Positions 31,835 to 44,000 of a DNA stretch of 64,000 nt are shown one piece after another (positions within the stretch are counted from its first letter, which is position 1; every line of letters begins with the position of its first letter). The DNA is taken from positions 744,001 to 808,000 of the forward strand of contig CAUEEP010000211.1 in NCBI GenBank assembly GCA_958450365.1, written 5' to 3'. The notes under the pieces were generated by a model that was not told the DNA's origin, made no database searches, and saw only the letters and a list, made by a program, of their open reading frames with translations. The translations under genes were made by a program, and so were the position numbers. This stretch comes from Mesorhabditis belari (Eukaryota; Nematoda; Chromadorea; Rhabditida; Rhabditidae).

Positions 31835-33243
31835 TTACAAATTCTTTTTATCGCTCAAAGCCGTTTGAACCTCTTTTGAATCAATCCATAAATGGCGGAA
31901 AGATCCTAAGTTGAATTGCTTGTACGTAAAAGATCAGTAAAATCCGTACCTCTTTATCGAATTTGGTGCCGCATCGAACAACCTTTCCATCTTCACAATA
32001 TGATCCATTTGGGAGATCATCACGGAAAGCCGTGTGTAAACAGAGAAGAGCCGCATCTTCAGCATTCCTTAAAAATCTAGTGCAATGTTTAAAACACAGA
32101 CAATATCTGATACCTCAAAAAGAATGGTAGAATAAACGCGGTGGCGAATCGTGTGATTGGATTCGTATTACGATAAAGACCACTGGGGACAACACCTGGA
32201 TGCACTGTAATCACTTGATGACCTGGATGGCTGGTCCGCATCGATCTAGAGTAATATCTTTTGGTCGTGAATTGTATAACCTATTAAATAGACTTAAAAT
32301 AACAATTTGTGCCACATCTTTCTTCAAAATTTCTTTGAAATACTTTAAAATCAACTTACAAAGTTAATTGTTCCCCCATAAGAAGCCAAGAGTAACTTTG
32401 ATGATGCGTAAGCTTGATAGGGTCCTGCCGCCGAGTACAACAATTGAGTACCTAAACATTTGATAGTTAATACGAATGTGAAAGCTAAACCTTACCTGAT
32501 TTAATCATTCGCTTTGTCACGAAAGCCCCGTGGCTACAGCAGCTACCCACCAGCAGTATTCGATTGTCGCGTGCCAAAACGGGATGAAGACTCTAAAAAA
32601 CAATTCGTAAGCCTTGTTTTAGCAACATACCTCTATCATAAGCGCGTGTGAAATTACATTTACATTCATCCCATCAGCGACAGCTTGATCGTTCCACTAA
32701 ATCTAGAAAGTTGTAATCATTGTCAAAACATGGACACTTACCATATCTCTCGGATGTAAGACACCAGCGTTACAAATCACCAAATCAATTTGCAAGTTCT
32801 CCTTCTTGAAGTCACCAACAAACTGCGCTACCTGAATTGAAGAGTTAAAACGTTTGAAAATTGATTTACCTTGTCAAGTTTGCTTAGATCGCATTCGTGA
32901 AAGTGAAGTTTTGTGGCAGGCCCGTTAGGAATTCCATGCGAAGTAAAGAAATCCTCCGCTCGAGTTCGACTTGACGTTACCACGTGAATGAACCAACCCC
33001 TCGTAATGAGATGTTCGACAAACTAAAAATGAAAATTTAGCAAAAAGTTTCCAAATATATACAGTAAACTCTGTATCTCCACGCAAATCTTTATTGCAAA
33101 CCCAACCTTGTGCCCAATAGTCCCATCACCACCAGTAATCAACGCGATTTTGCTGGCTCGATTGTTGAAGGCAGAGTTGGTGAACTAAAAATGAAGGTTA
33201 TCATTAAAATTAATATAACGTCGAGTTTTGGCAAAATTTGCAT
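31835..33243 (-). CDS. Short-chain dehydrogenase/reductase (SDR)
   Basis: NAD(P)-dependent oxidoreductase of unknown substrate. Exons (5' to 3'): 33243-33220, 33184-33107, 33022-32870, 32831-32742, 32696-32631, 32592-32496, 32451-32360, 32245-32114, 32067-31950, 31918-31835; about 310 residues. Motifs: cofactor-binding ALITGGDGTIG (exon 2), VICNAG (exon 4), catalytic YQAYASSK with Tyr and Lys (exon 7), and VHPGVV (exon 8). Exon 7 breaks the frame: the run ccccc at 32,373-32,377 must be one base shorter for the frame to enter exon 8 in phase (giving SYGEQLTLSMRTSHPG). The tiny first exon (MQILPKLD) is my choice because it is the only upstream ATG giving phase 0. It resembles DHRSX/retinol-dehydrogenase-like SDRs, but the subfamily is unsure. 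Confidence 0.88.
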
Positions 33244-33319
33244 TTAACTTTTCATATAAAATGCTTCCCGTTTTCATGCAAGAGCATTCATTTATTCTTT
33301 ATTCACCGAATTCGACTCA
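33244..33319. promoter_or_regulatory. Short divergent intergenic region
   Basis: Only 76 bases separate the proposed start codons of the SDR gene (-) and the sperm-specific MSP-domain gene (+). It must hold start sites for both, or one of them has a missed upstream exon. Confidence 0.45.
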
Positions 33320-33878
33320 ATGAAGCTCAACGACATGAAGGTTAACGTCGAACCGTCAGAGGGAAATTTCCCGGCCACCGGAGGAAACGCCGTTCATCAC
33401 ATCGTCTCGCTCACCGATATCCGTCTGGCTTTCAAGGTCTACTTTTTCGGGGTTTTTCATTTTAAACGTCTTTCTTTCTTTGTCAACTTAATACATTTTA
33501 ATTGTTTACTTCCTTCATTTGCAGTTAAATTTACGCTTAAATAATTCATCCGAGTTTCCTATAAAAATCCCATCTCAACTTTATTAGTGCCAAGCTAACG
33601 ATCTCTTTTAGGTAAAGTCATCGAACAACAATGACTATCGAGTGCGTCCGGTGTACGGCTTTGTGGCCCCGCATGGATACACGGCGCTCGAGCTCTTGCG
33701 AAGCAACGGGCCACCAAAGGACAACGATAAACTTGTCATCCAATGGGCTGAGGTGGGGCTTCTGATTCAATGATTTACGCCTTCTGCTTAGGTTCCCGAA
33801 GAGGAGACCGATCCGACGGCTCCTTTCAGGTACGAGGCACAAGCCGGCGAAGTGATCCTCCCACTCAGGGCCGAATGA
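33320..33878 (+). CDS. Sperm-specific MSP-domain protein (SSP family)
   Basis: Small single-domain relative of nematode major sperm protein, expected in amoeboid sperm. Exons 33320-33436, 33612-33752 and 33792-33878 give 114 residues with phase 0 junctions. Immunoglobulin-like MSP fold markers: PSEGNFPATGG near the start, then KVKSSNNNDYRVRPVYGFV (the family's KSSNNxxYRxxPxxG signature), PPKDNDKLVIQWA, and EVILPL at the end. It is head-to-head with the SDR gene and tail-to-tail with the next small gene. The start codon is the first ATG in the open frame. Confidence 0.92.
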
Positions 33879-33949
33879 TGGGAAAAAGGGACAGTAGAGA
33901 AATCGCCTGATCACAATGTATATTGTTTTGTAGTCAATAGTTTCTTTTG

Positions 33950-34267
33950 TCAATAAATGTCTTCATTGATTGCCCTATTAAAGTTTATGACCGCAGACAA
34001 ACAAACCTCAGCCCACAGTTTGTACCACCTCGGCGTTGTGCGCACCGCGAATATAGCTTCTTTGATGATGTAGTAGACGGCCAAAATGTGCACCTAAACA
34101 AAAGAATAAAATACACATCGAAATACAATTTTGGGAAATAGAAATTTACTTACTTGTATAACGACGAGCAGTTCAATTAAATAGGTGTTCGGGCTGACAT
34201 CGAGTTGAAGCCGCTGGGCCAAATCGGCAAGTATCATCTCTGAAACGAGAAAATCAACAGTAGACAT
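33950..34267 (-). CDS. Small predicted membrane protein, 85 residues
   Basis: Two exons, 34267-34154 and 34093-33950, join in phase 0 with a perfect donor (caa/gtaagta) and acceptor (tttag/GTG). It begins MSTVDFLVSEMILADLAQRL. A continuous hydrophobic stretch crosses the splice site (YLIELLVVIQ then VHILAVYYIIKEAIFAV), predicting one long or two short membrane helices, followed by a basic segment (RTTPRWYK). I do not recognise the family. The conserved-looking composition and exact splice fit make it likely real. Confidence 0.6.
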
Positions 34268-34289
34268 TGTGAAAAACGAATTAAAACCG

Positions 34290-35068
34290 CCTAAAACTTT
34301 GAATCTACCAAAAATGTATGCAAAATACGAGAAACGGACACCGAATGTTGAATTCCAATCGTTTCGAAATGCCTGCAGATATAAAAATTTTCGGATATTA
34401 AAGGTAAATAGAATGCTATTCAGCCAAATACAAAGCCTTATATAAACACCTTAATGTTTTATATGTACCGCCAACCTTTATGAAGCTGGACTTGAACCCG
34501 AACCTTCAAACTTGATTGTGGCTTAAAACAACCATGTATTTAATGAAAGTAAACAAAAAATGTTCCCATTTTCTTTTCAAAACCTTTATTTCACGAAGAA
34601 CCACCAAAAAAAATAGTGTCATAAAAAGAGAGCCACTTTTTGAAAGAAAACCGTAAAAAACGATCGGTGTAAGTGCGTGTTATGTGAAGAAACACAAAGA
34701 TATTAATCGATTAAAATAATTCAATTTTTTTTGCTATGAAAGGATCTTTTGTAATTAGACAGGAATAAAATAATCGCAAAATAAAGCACATAAATTCAAA
34801 GTTAAAACACCAAAATGAAGTCTAGTTTCATCAGAAAAGACTACAAAATTCAGGTCCACCAAAGAAGAAAGCAAAAATTGGGATCAATACTGCCAGCAAT
34901 GAGGAGCGACTTCCCAAAAAAGAGAGGCTTATTTGAGATTGGAATGTACATTTGCTCTGAAAGTTAAGTCAACTGATCTAAAACTAGTGAAAATTGTTGA
35001 GAAAGCAGCTATGCAGTTTCAAAATAACATGACAAGATGAAATTCCGCGTCGAGAGTCGTCATTTCGT
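34290..35068. other. No recognisable gene
   Basis: AT-rich spacer between the small membrane protein gene and the terminal exon of the next gene (both minus strand). No conserved exon or repeat family was recognised. Confidence 0.5.
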
Positions 35069-38000
35069 CTACGTTCTTTGGCCACGAGCGGAATTCGGTG
35101 TTGCAACACGGAGTAGATTTGTGGTTCGATCCTAAATTAAACTTTATGAAAATGCTGAACTATTATCTCCCAAGAACATGGGATAAAGGTTGTAGCCTTA
35201 AAGCTTTACCTTAAGCGAATCTTTTTCATGAAGTCGTTCTCGCATCGCATTCAAGCGTTCCAAGATTGCCGCCTGTTTCTCCGAGTTCTTCTTCAATGTA
35301 AACGAACGGTACTGGGGTGCCTAAAGTTGGGGGATAATCTTATTTGTTATTTGAATTCAAAATCAAAAGTCACACCAGAAATCATAGGAGTTAAGCTGCT
35401 TCAAGATTAGCAAAGGTCAGCAGTTAATCGCCAACCATGATGTGACTGACACGAAGTTGAACCTTGTTACGTATACCAATCCACCAGACATTTAATGGTC
35501 AAGGAACTCATATTCAACGAAAAGAAAAGAAACTCAAACAAAACAAACACCACCACAAAACGTTTCATTTACTACCTCATTGGTTTCATTACGGAAGTCA
35601 AAGCAAAATGAAAGTTGCTAAAAGATTTTTGGTCGAATCATCCGTTAAATTTAAATTGCTTGTGAAAAAAAGAACTTGATTTAAATTTAGTAACTTTAAC
35701 ATTAAGCTACAAGCATACCCGGCTCTTGAATTGATCCAAAAGTGGTGAAGCCGGTCGGTTTTTGGTCGCATCATCCGTTGATGCCAAGTTCAACATCGAT
35801 GAGCGCAGTCGTTCCATTGACGGGAATCGTTGTTCGGCCAAGCGACGGGTTTCCGGTGCCATTGAATCCTAAAATAAATAGTTCAAGTAGAAAAGTTTTA
35901 AAATTTACCTGAGACTCTTGGTTTTTCGCAGCTCCTAGCTCGCCGAGTCGTTTATGGAAAAGTGGTGTGTTGTTGGTGCCAGAGCGAGTTCTTCCCAACG
36001 AAGCCACTGGGGATTGTGAAATCGAGTAGAGCTAAAACACTTAATTACCAATTTAATAAAATAAATTTACTTTATCATGTTGATTGTTGCTGGCGAAACG
36101 ATTTTCAGCATCACTATCCTGTACATTAACTGAGGGAATTGATGGAGAGCGTCTAAAGACAAATCAAATAAATGAAGCACTAATCAACTTACTGTGACTG
36201 AGCTCTTGAGGGACTCGCCGAGCCGGACGAAGAAGCATCATTGCTGTCAACTGATCTAAAAATTGAAAATGAACCACTTTACAGTATAACATTCCATTTG
36301 TAAACTTAAAAGCCTTGTTTCTAAACCAACCCTCTCAAGGCATCATTGGGGCACTTTCGACGCTCACTCTCATTTTGTTACCGCGTCGAACTGGAGTGTA
36401 GGAGAAGAGTAGAGATTGCTGAAAATTAAATTAAAAACGTGCAAAATGTTTTCAAAAAAAAAGTCTGTGAAAGTTTTTCTGTTTGGTGTCAATAAGAGAT
36501 TGGATTGCGAATGAACCCGATGGAATGTTTGAGGTCAGCAATCGGGTAATCCTTTAGATAAGAGACAGCAGAACAAATCAAAGTTTATTTCTAATGAATG
36601 GGTTTTTAAGGTGTAAGGTGTTCAATAAAAACGGGAGAGACATATTTTTGGGGTTTTCGATTTGCATGATAAAGGGACTTGGTCGGATTGAGTGATCGGA
36701 ACTAAATGGAAAAGGCAAAGTTTTGATCAAGATTTATGGTGTTTGTAAATTTACTTTCATTTGAATTTTTGCTGTAATTTGAGAAAAATCGATAAGTAAA
36801 GCACTAATAAACGCTCCCATGAACAAGGATAGGAAAAACTGAGCGCGCATATGGTAAATCGTCACCTTTTCTGCATAAAGGTTGTCCCATATGCAAAAGG
36901 ATCGGAGGAAGAAAGAAGAGAGCGGGAATGATTATGTGAGAATCTTGGGAGAAATTTGAACCAGCAACTAAAAGCCTCTCTATGAGCAAGAGAATGGATA
37001 GCAAGAACGAGAATTTTGAGAGAACCATGGATAGATTTTCTAGGGAATTCCCAAAAAGTGAATGAGTAACTCAAAAGTACTCAAAAGTCCGGTGAAAGCC
37101 TCATGAAATCAGAATGTGATAAAGATTGAATGGAACTCGTCAAAATGTCTATTAAAAGAGCTCAACGAAATCTCATCTCAAATCACGCGTCATTCGGTTG
37201 CAGGAGAAAAAATGGGCGTCGCCATAAAAAATTCGCGTCACATTAGAAAAAAGGAAGCAACGGGTCGGAAGGTACGGGAAGCGATCAAGATAAGGAAATC
37301 CAAAAAATTAGCCCTGAAGAATGGGAAGTAGGTGATAGATGAACGCTTAGCGTAATTCGGTCACTGTTTATGACTCGTGAACAACGTTTTTGATGACTTA
37401 AGGGGAAAATGAGAATTCCTTTCTAATAGTGCTTTGCAAATTAACGAATTAAATGTAACGCAACAAAAAATATCGCGGACTACGTAAGACAAAAATCCAG
37501 TTGAAAACAACGGGACAAGGCTTGATGATGATGAGAAGACCCACTCGGAAACACGGCCCCCACATGTAAACATTCCAGAAAAGAGGAAAAAGACGGGGAA
37601 AGGGGATTTGCAAGAGCTCAGGTTTACAAGCTTACGCTGGATGAAATAGGTATCAATAACGTTTTTCAAAAAACGTTTCAAAAAAACGTTATTGATATCG
37701 CATTTATCTTTATAGTGATCTTGAAAATTTTGGTCGTTCAAGTTCTGCGAGAAATATTGAAGAAAATAAAATCAATCAAAGATTCTCTGCATATGATTAG
37801 AAACTCAATGATTTCTTTGTGAAGAAAAGGGGGCAAACATTGTGGGTGTGTGGAATAAAAATTTCAAAACGTTGTCAAAACTCCCGAATGAGTCACTGAA
37901 AAAAAGGCAGTTTGGGGAAATGAAAATTTTATGTTTTTTGATAAACTTTCGCAAAACAATTTTTTGAGGGACCATAAACCTTAAAAGTGCAACTTTTCTT

Positions 38001-41000
38001 ATCTTAAGTAGGCATCATTTTCAAAAAAATGAGAGAATTCTACCAATTGATCCTTATGGTGCTGTCAACGTCAAGCGTTTTTACATAGTACAATTATCCA
38101 GATGTTATAAGAAACTCAAGTTCAACGACTACTACTTTAAATGCCGATCCAAGCATGTGTAAGACGAGTATCACAGCTGCAGCAAAAGGCGAGGGTGTTG
38201 TCGTGGAAAAAAGGTTACCATGAAAAGCGATGAGAGAAATGTGTGAACAGAAAAGACAAAGGAGGACACCCTCCTTGAACAGTCGTGCTTTCACATCCCA
38301 TTTTTTCCGCTCCTTCGCGCCAATCCTTTCCCCCTTTCGTTTCATTTTCCATTCACCTTCGTTGCACAAAAATTTGTCAAAGACCGCAGAAAAACTTAAG
38401 ACCGTGAGACAAGGACAACAAGCGGTTTCCTTTTCAATTCAAACGTGCGTAGATACGCTAACTTGATAAAAACAGCAACTTTCTCTAGAAAAAAGTACTG
38501 AATCGAACAAGACAAGAACATCTAAATCAATGGTGAAACTTCTTCAAAGTGTAGCAAAGTGTTGGTCAAACAAAAGTGAGGCAATTCCGCCATGAATCAT
38601 CAAAAAACGTACGCCTTTTTTACGATCGTCTTGGTCATAAAATGGGACAAGCAAAGTTTGGGTTGAAAGCAAGTCGCAATGTAAAGAAAGACTTCAACAT
38701 AACATAAGAAAGCTTTTTTCATGGAATGTTGCTTCAAAGAAATTCCCATTGAAAAACTTTCTCTGACTTGAAGATCGTAAAATTTCTCTGACAGTTTTAC
38801 GGCTAGTCGACTAGCGATTAGATAATTGGAATTAGTTGAAATTTTTTTGAGATCTTTGGTTGAAACATTTTGTTTGAATAAAAAAATATCTACCGGGTCA
38901 AGGGCAGCGGGTCGTTGAAGCACTCGACGAGCCGGCTAAATAAAACAATTAGGTATTTGTTTTAAAGCCAAAATTTCAAATTGATACCAAAAAGGAATCA
39001 TAGATGAGGAAATAACTTTGAAAGCTTTGATAGACTTTCAAATTTTGACACAATTGATTGACACCTTGAACTAGGGCATAGCCGTGATAAAACCTGAGCG
39101 ACGGACACAAAGAATGCTTTCGAAATAAGAGCTTTTTCTGTGCAAAGTCAAAGGTAGGCCACTAATCTCTTTATCACTAGAGCAAAAAAAACTCTGTGCT
39201 CCTCCCCTTTTCAAAACTCCACGGCACCAAAGTTTTCTAGTCAGCTAATTTGAGAAGCGCCAAACAATAGATGTGGGGGCAAATCCGCAGGGAAAAACTG
39301 AATATCTTCAAATTTCCGGGTGTTTCTCAAGTTATTCAACTAACACCGTTAACTGCATAACTTGAGAAACTTTTTGCTCACAAGTCTAAATGCGTGCGGT
39401 TAGATTCAATGAACTTTCTATTCTACCACCTTTCCCAATGGTTAATCCAATAAGGTGACATTGAGAGCGCGTAGAGCAAATTTTGTTTGACCTGCAATGT
39501 AAGCACTGAAAAAACTAGTCTTTGTCTCGCTAGACCGTCTAAATTGAGAATTCCCCGCCGTTTCTATTTAAAAGCCATTTTAGATTGTGAATTGGATAGT
39601 TTTTATCTTTGGTAACAAATCTTAGTTATTTTTTTAATATTCAGTTGGATCATTTTATGTGACTTTATATAAAAACCTCTTCGGGCAATTGTCGAATGCT
39701 TGAGGTGTGCTTGGTGACAGCAGTTGTTCTCGGTGTTGATGTCCAGGGACCATCGATCGAGCGACGATTTGCAAATCTAGTTTAAAATTTAGTTGGTGCT
39801 ATGAGAGCTGGTGTACCTTTCTGCTGGTAATTGTACTTCGATTGGTTCTTCTGAATAGCCCGGCTCGGAAATGAGCATCACTTCAACTGGAGACGAAGTT
39901 CCTTCTAAAAAGATTTGAGTCGGTGTAGGACAATAATAATTCTAATCTCAAGAAGATTAAATTCTTTTAAATGTCTTAGATTGCCAAAGTTCTAAATTCA
40001 AGAGTCAGTATTGACTTTCTCAAAGTCACTTGGTTCTGATCACCTGGGATCAAAACCAAAGGTCAATATGAGAGTTTCAGGTCAATAGCTTGCATCTACA
40101 AAAGGTGCCTCTACGTCACGAATAAAAAGTAAATGTTAAGTTATATATATAAATGACACATAAACTTTATTTAAACAAAAATCTACCAGCTGAACTAGTC
40201 GAAATGGTGGCTGAGAGCGGTTCAGGCTCGGAATGGTCGACGATTTTCATTTCGATTTCTTTCATGCGAGGCTCGTCGTCGATCGCCGTTTTTGATGTTC
40301 TCATCAGTGATTTATCCGCTCTCGGGATTCGGCTCTCACGGGTCGACAGCTCACCACCATTCGGCGATTTCTTTACGAGACCGCTGGCAATGACGAACGT
40401 ATCATTCCTTGAAATTTTTGAATGAACTTTTTAGAAACGTTGTACTTTAGCTTTCAAATCAAGTGGAATTTGAGATTTAACTATCTAGAAAAAATATGGA
40501 AATTTTGTGCACAATAAAACACTACCTGATTTGACAAACATAAAAAGTTCAATGATACTAAATACCTTTCTGCACTGTTGCTTCGCTTAACCAATGATGG
40601 TCTCTTTTGAGTGGGTGATTGCCGGAGTGATGTTCTGCTTCCAGTGCCTCGTTCAAATGGTGAAGTCGCTTGATCGCTCATCGATCGAATGGGTCGATTA
40701 TCTGGGTGAACTGTGACATGATGCCGATTCTAAAAGCATGAATATTGTTTATAAAATTTAATATCAAACTTTATTCTCCGCATCTTTAGATGGTGATCGT
40801 GCATGTGCTATTTGTTCCAATTCGAGTTGCCGATGCCTTTCCATCGCATTCACCTATAAATTTAGATTTCTATACAATCTCACCATTGGTTAGCTAGCCC
40901 GTACCTCTTTCAGTATTCTCGATCCGTCTTCACCAAGCAGCGCCTTTTCCTGATCGGGTTGACCTTCCATGACATGCTTGTAAATCTTTGCCTAGAAGAC

Positions 41001-44000
41001 AATGATTATCAGAAAAGTCTAAAAACACTACCTTTTTTGTTAACTCGGCATCTCTTTTTGCTCTTTCAATGGAGTTTAGTACTTGTTGATAGATCCTTTC
41101 CCTCTTCAACTCCTCATCTTTTTCAGCCTCCAATTTCTTTTGTTCCTCGAGAAATTGCTGTTGTTCTTGGTGCTCGCGAATTTGCTAAAAATAAAATTCA
41201 GCAAATTTTCAAAGTGGTTGTTATACCCTAATTTTCTCCTCATCAACCCTCGCTTTTTCTTCAAGTTCCCTTTGTTGTCGTCGTTTCTCCTCAACTTGTG
41301 CTGTGATATAGGCGTCCGGTCTAAATTAGACTTTTAAAAAATGACCCAATAAAATTACCTAGAGGACTCTGATGAAGAAGCGGTGCCGTGTCGGAAATCC
41401 ACAAACACCGGTTGAATCGGAGAAATTTGGCAGCTAGGAACTAAAACAAGTTGTTTTAGGCCAGAAATATCCAAGTTAACCTTTGTGATCTTCAGGCATG
41501 ACAATCGGAGTTGGCAACGGATAGACGATTGCCGTAGCCGGAAGTTTTGGTTTGTTGATATCGCTTGCTTGGGAGCTCGATTCAGCTGTAGAGTGTTCCG
41601 TGGTTTGATTTGGTAACAAATTTAGATGAAATTGAGCCAAACCCGCTAGATACTAGATACTGTAGCCTTAAATACCTGCATCGACTGAACATACTTCCAT
41701 TGTTCTGGTGTATAAAAAGGAGTTATCGGTGTTGCTGGCATCGTTCCCTCTTGTGTATTACACATCATCGTTGGTGGCTAAACGGAGATGATTATTAAAT
41801 GCTTGCTAAAATTTACCGGAATCGGTATTGCCCCAGGTGGAATCATATGGTAAGGCATCGGAATTGGCGGGTAGGCAAGGTGTAATTGATGAGGGTTGGT
41901 AGAATACGCCTAAAATGAAAATATTCAGTAATCAATTGAGAATACCTAAATGATTAATTTTACCTGCCAATATTCCGGTGTCATTGGATAAACATACGGT
42001 GGCATTTGCATCGGGTAAGGTTGAGACATTGAAGCCGTTGCAGCAGTCGGAGCATGCGTTTCCTGAAAGCAAATTTATCGCATGTTTTAGATTTACTTAA
42101 ATCACAACGTAATGTTTTTTCTAACCTTTTCCTTCATATTGCAGCTAATCGCTTCAAGTGTAGAGATTCCAGCAGCTGGGCAGCGGAGAGGCTAAAAACA
42201 AATGAGTTTCAGGCAAAAAAAAATGACGTCAGATAAATTTTGCAAAAGGTTCAGGTTTGGGTGTGCAAGTTGGTGTCTTTTCAGGTCATGTGCCGCAAAA
42301 AATCCCTCATAATCACTCGTAAAAAACGTGATGATAACAAGCTGGCACGGAAGGAATAAGAAAGGATGCGGCGTTTGAGAGAAGACATGAAATACTCGCT
42401 AGGAACTGAGTTGAACTCACAATCAGCTTTAAAAAATGGGGCAAATACTTGTTTTGAAAGTTACTGTTTGTGGAAGACTTAATCACATTTTTTTTAATCT
42501 TTCCTCCCTCAAGTTCACTCAGTCATATCTAGCTATGAAGTTTGAGAAACTTTCTTTCGAAAAAAAGGGCAAACATGGCCGTGAGAAGATAAAAAGCAAG
42601 TTCAATAAAAAGCTTTGAATCAGATCATTCCGGTCATTCAAGTGAAAACATGAAAAGTAGATGTTAAAAGGAAGAATCTAGCGAATTTGAAATTTGAAAC
42701 CCGGTTCAGTTTATGAATTCAGTAAGAGTCATAAACTTCAGCAAAAAATTAATTGGAACGCAAGTTAATTACTAGGCTGATAAGAAAAAAGTAAAAACAT
42801 TATTTCAAGGTAAAAAATTTTATGTTTGTTACAAGGAAGTCTCATCAGCTTCTTGCAATTCGAGTGAAAGAAGGAGGCTGTCAAAATTTACAAGTGGCTG
42901 TAATCTAGAAAACAACCCCCTCATCTTTCCCAGAAGTGGACTAATTTTATGGCGCTTTCTATTGTTGATTTCAAGAGTTTATAAGGAAGAATAATTTTTA
43001 TATCAAGTCTAGTCACAAATCGTATTTTTGAAGTAAATATTTCAACTTTCTATAAATAAAATGAATTCTGAAGCAAAAGTAATAATTTGGAAACATATTG
43101 CTTCTGATAAGTGAAACCTGTATTATTCAATATAAAGCCTAAAAAGATGTGCGTCATTGATAAACGGAACGGATTGTATGATCACACTTGACAAAACTTT
43201 TGTGCTAAAACAGAAAGTTCAGGCGACAAAAATCCCCTCAACAAACAGGCAAACAATGATCGCGAGAGACGAACGCAAATGAATAAAATGGACACTGAAC
43301 AGAGGAGACGGCATGAGAACTGGCTTTCAAGAAGCATATGATCGTTGCTGAATAAATGGAGACGAAGGAAAGAAAAGAAACGGGAAAAAGAAAATGATTG
43401 TCAAGGGAAAGTCCTGGAGAAAGGATATAACCCAAGGAATAGAGATAAACGGGAGATCGGAGCCAATAGATGCTAAATGCGGAATCGGGGCGGAATAAAT
43501 CAAAACACTTCTAAATGCTTAAGGAATAGTGAAGGTTCGTAAAAATTTTTTTTGTATGGGTGAGTTTCCCCACTCGCTGGGAGAATAGATGCATGAAAGG
43601 AGCTATTGTTCTGGTAAAACCCCTTTTGGTTCTTTTCCTTCAAAAGAATCAAAGGAAAGACTTTAAATGCATTGTAAGAAACGGAAATTGAACAGGTTTG
43701 TTTTATTTTAACGTTTTCATAACTCTTGCTCACTTCGATCTTTTCTGCTACCTCTGTTGTAAATTTGCAAATCCCTACTTCACCTAATCCAGACTTTCAC
43801 TCACATCTCATATGCACTGGGTGGGCGCATGAAGTGCGCATTTATTCTCTCTTTTCTAGCCTCCCGCTTAGTTACCCCGCTTTCCCGAGTGTGAAAGACC
43901 CAAATCGTGAAATGCAAATGGATTGGACCACTATGTGTGCTATCATTTGCACAGTCCATATTCAAAACCAACAGACACACAAAGTGCCGTGTATCGAATT

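Noticed and set aside
33618..33953. 111-residue minus ORF
   Set aside because: Antisense to exons 2-3 of the MSP-domain gene.
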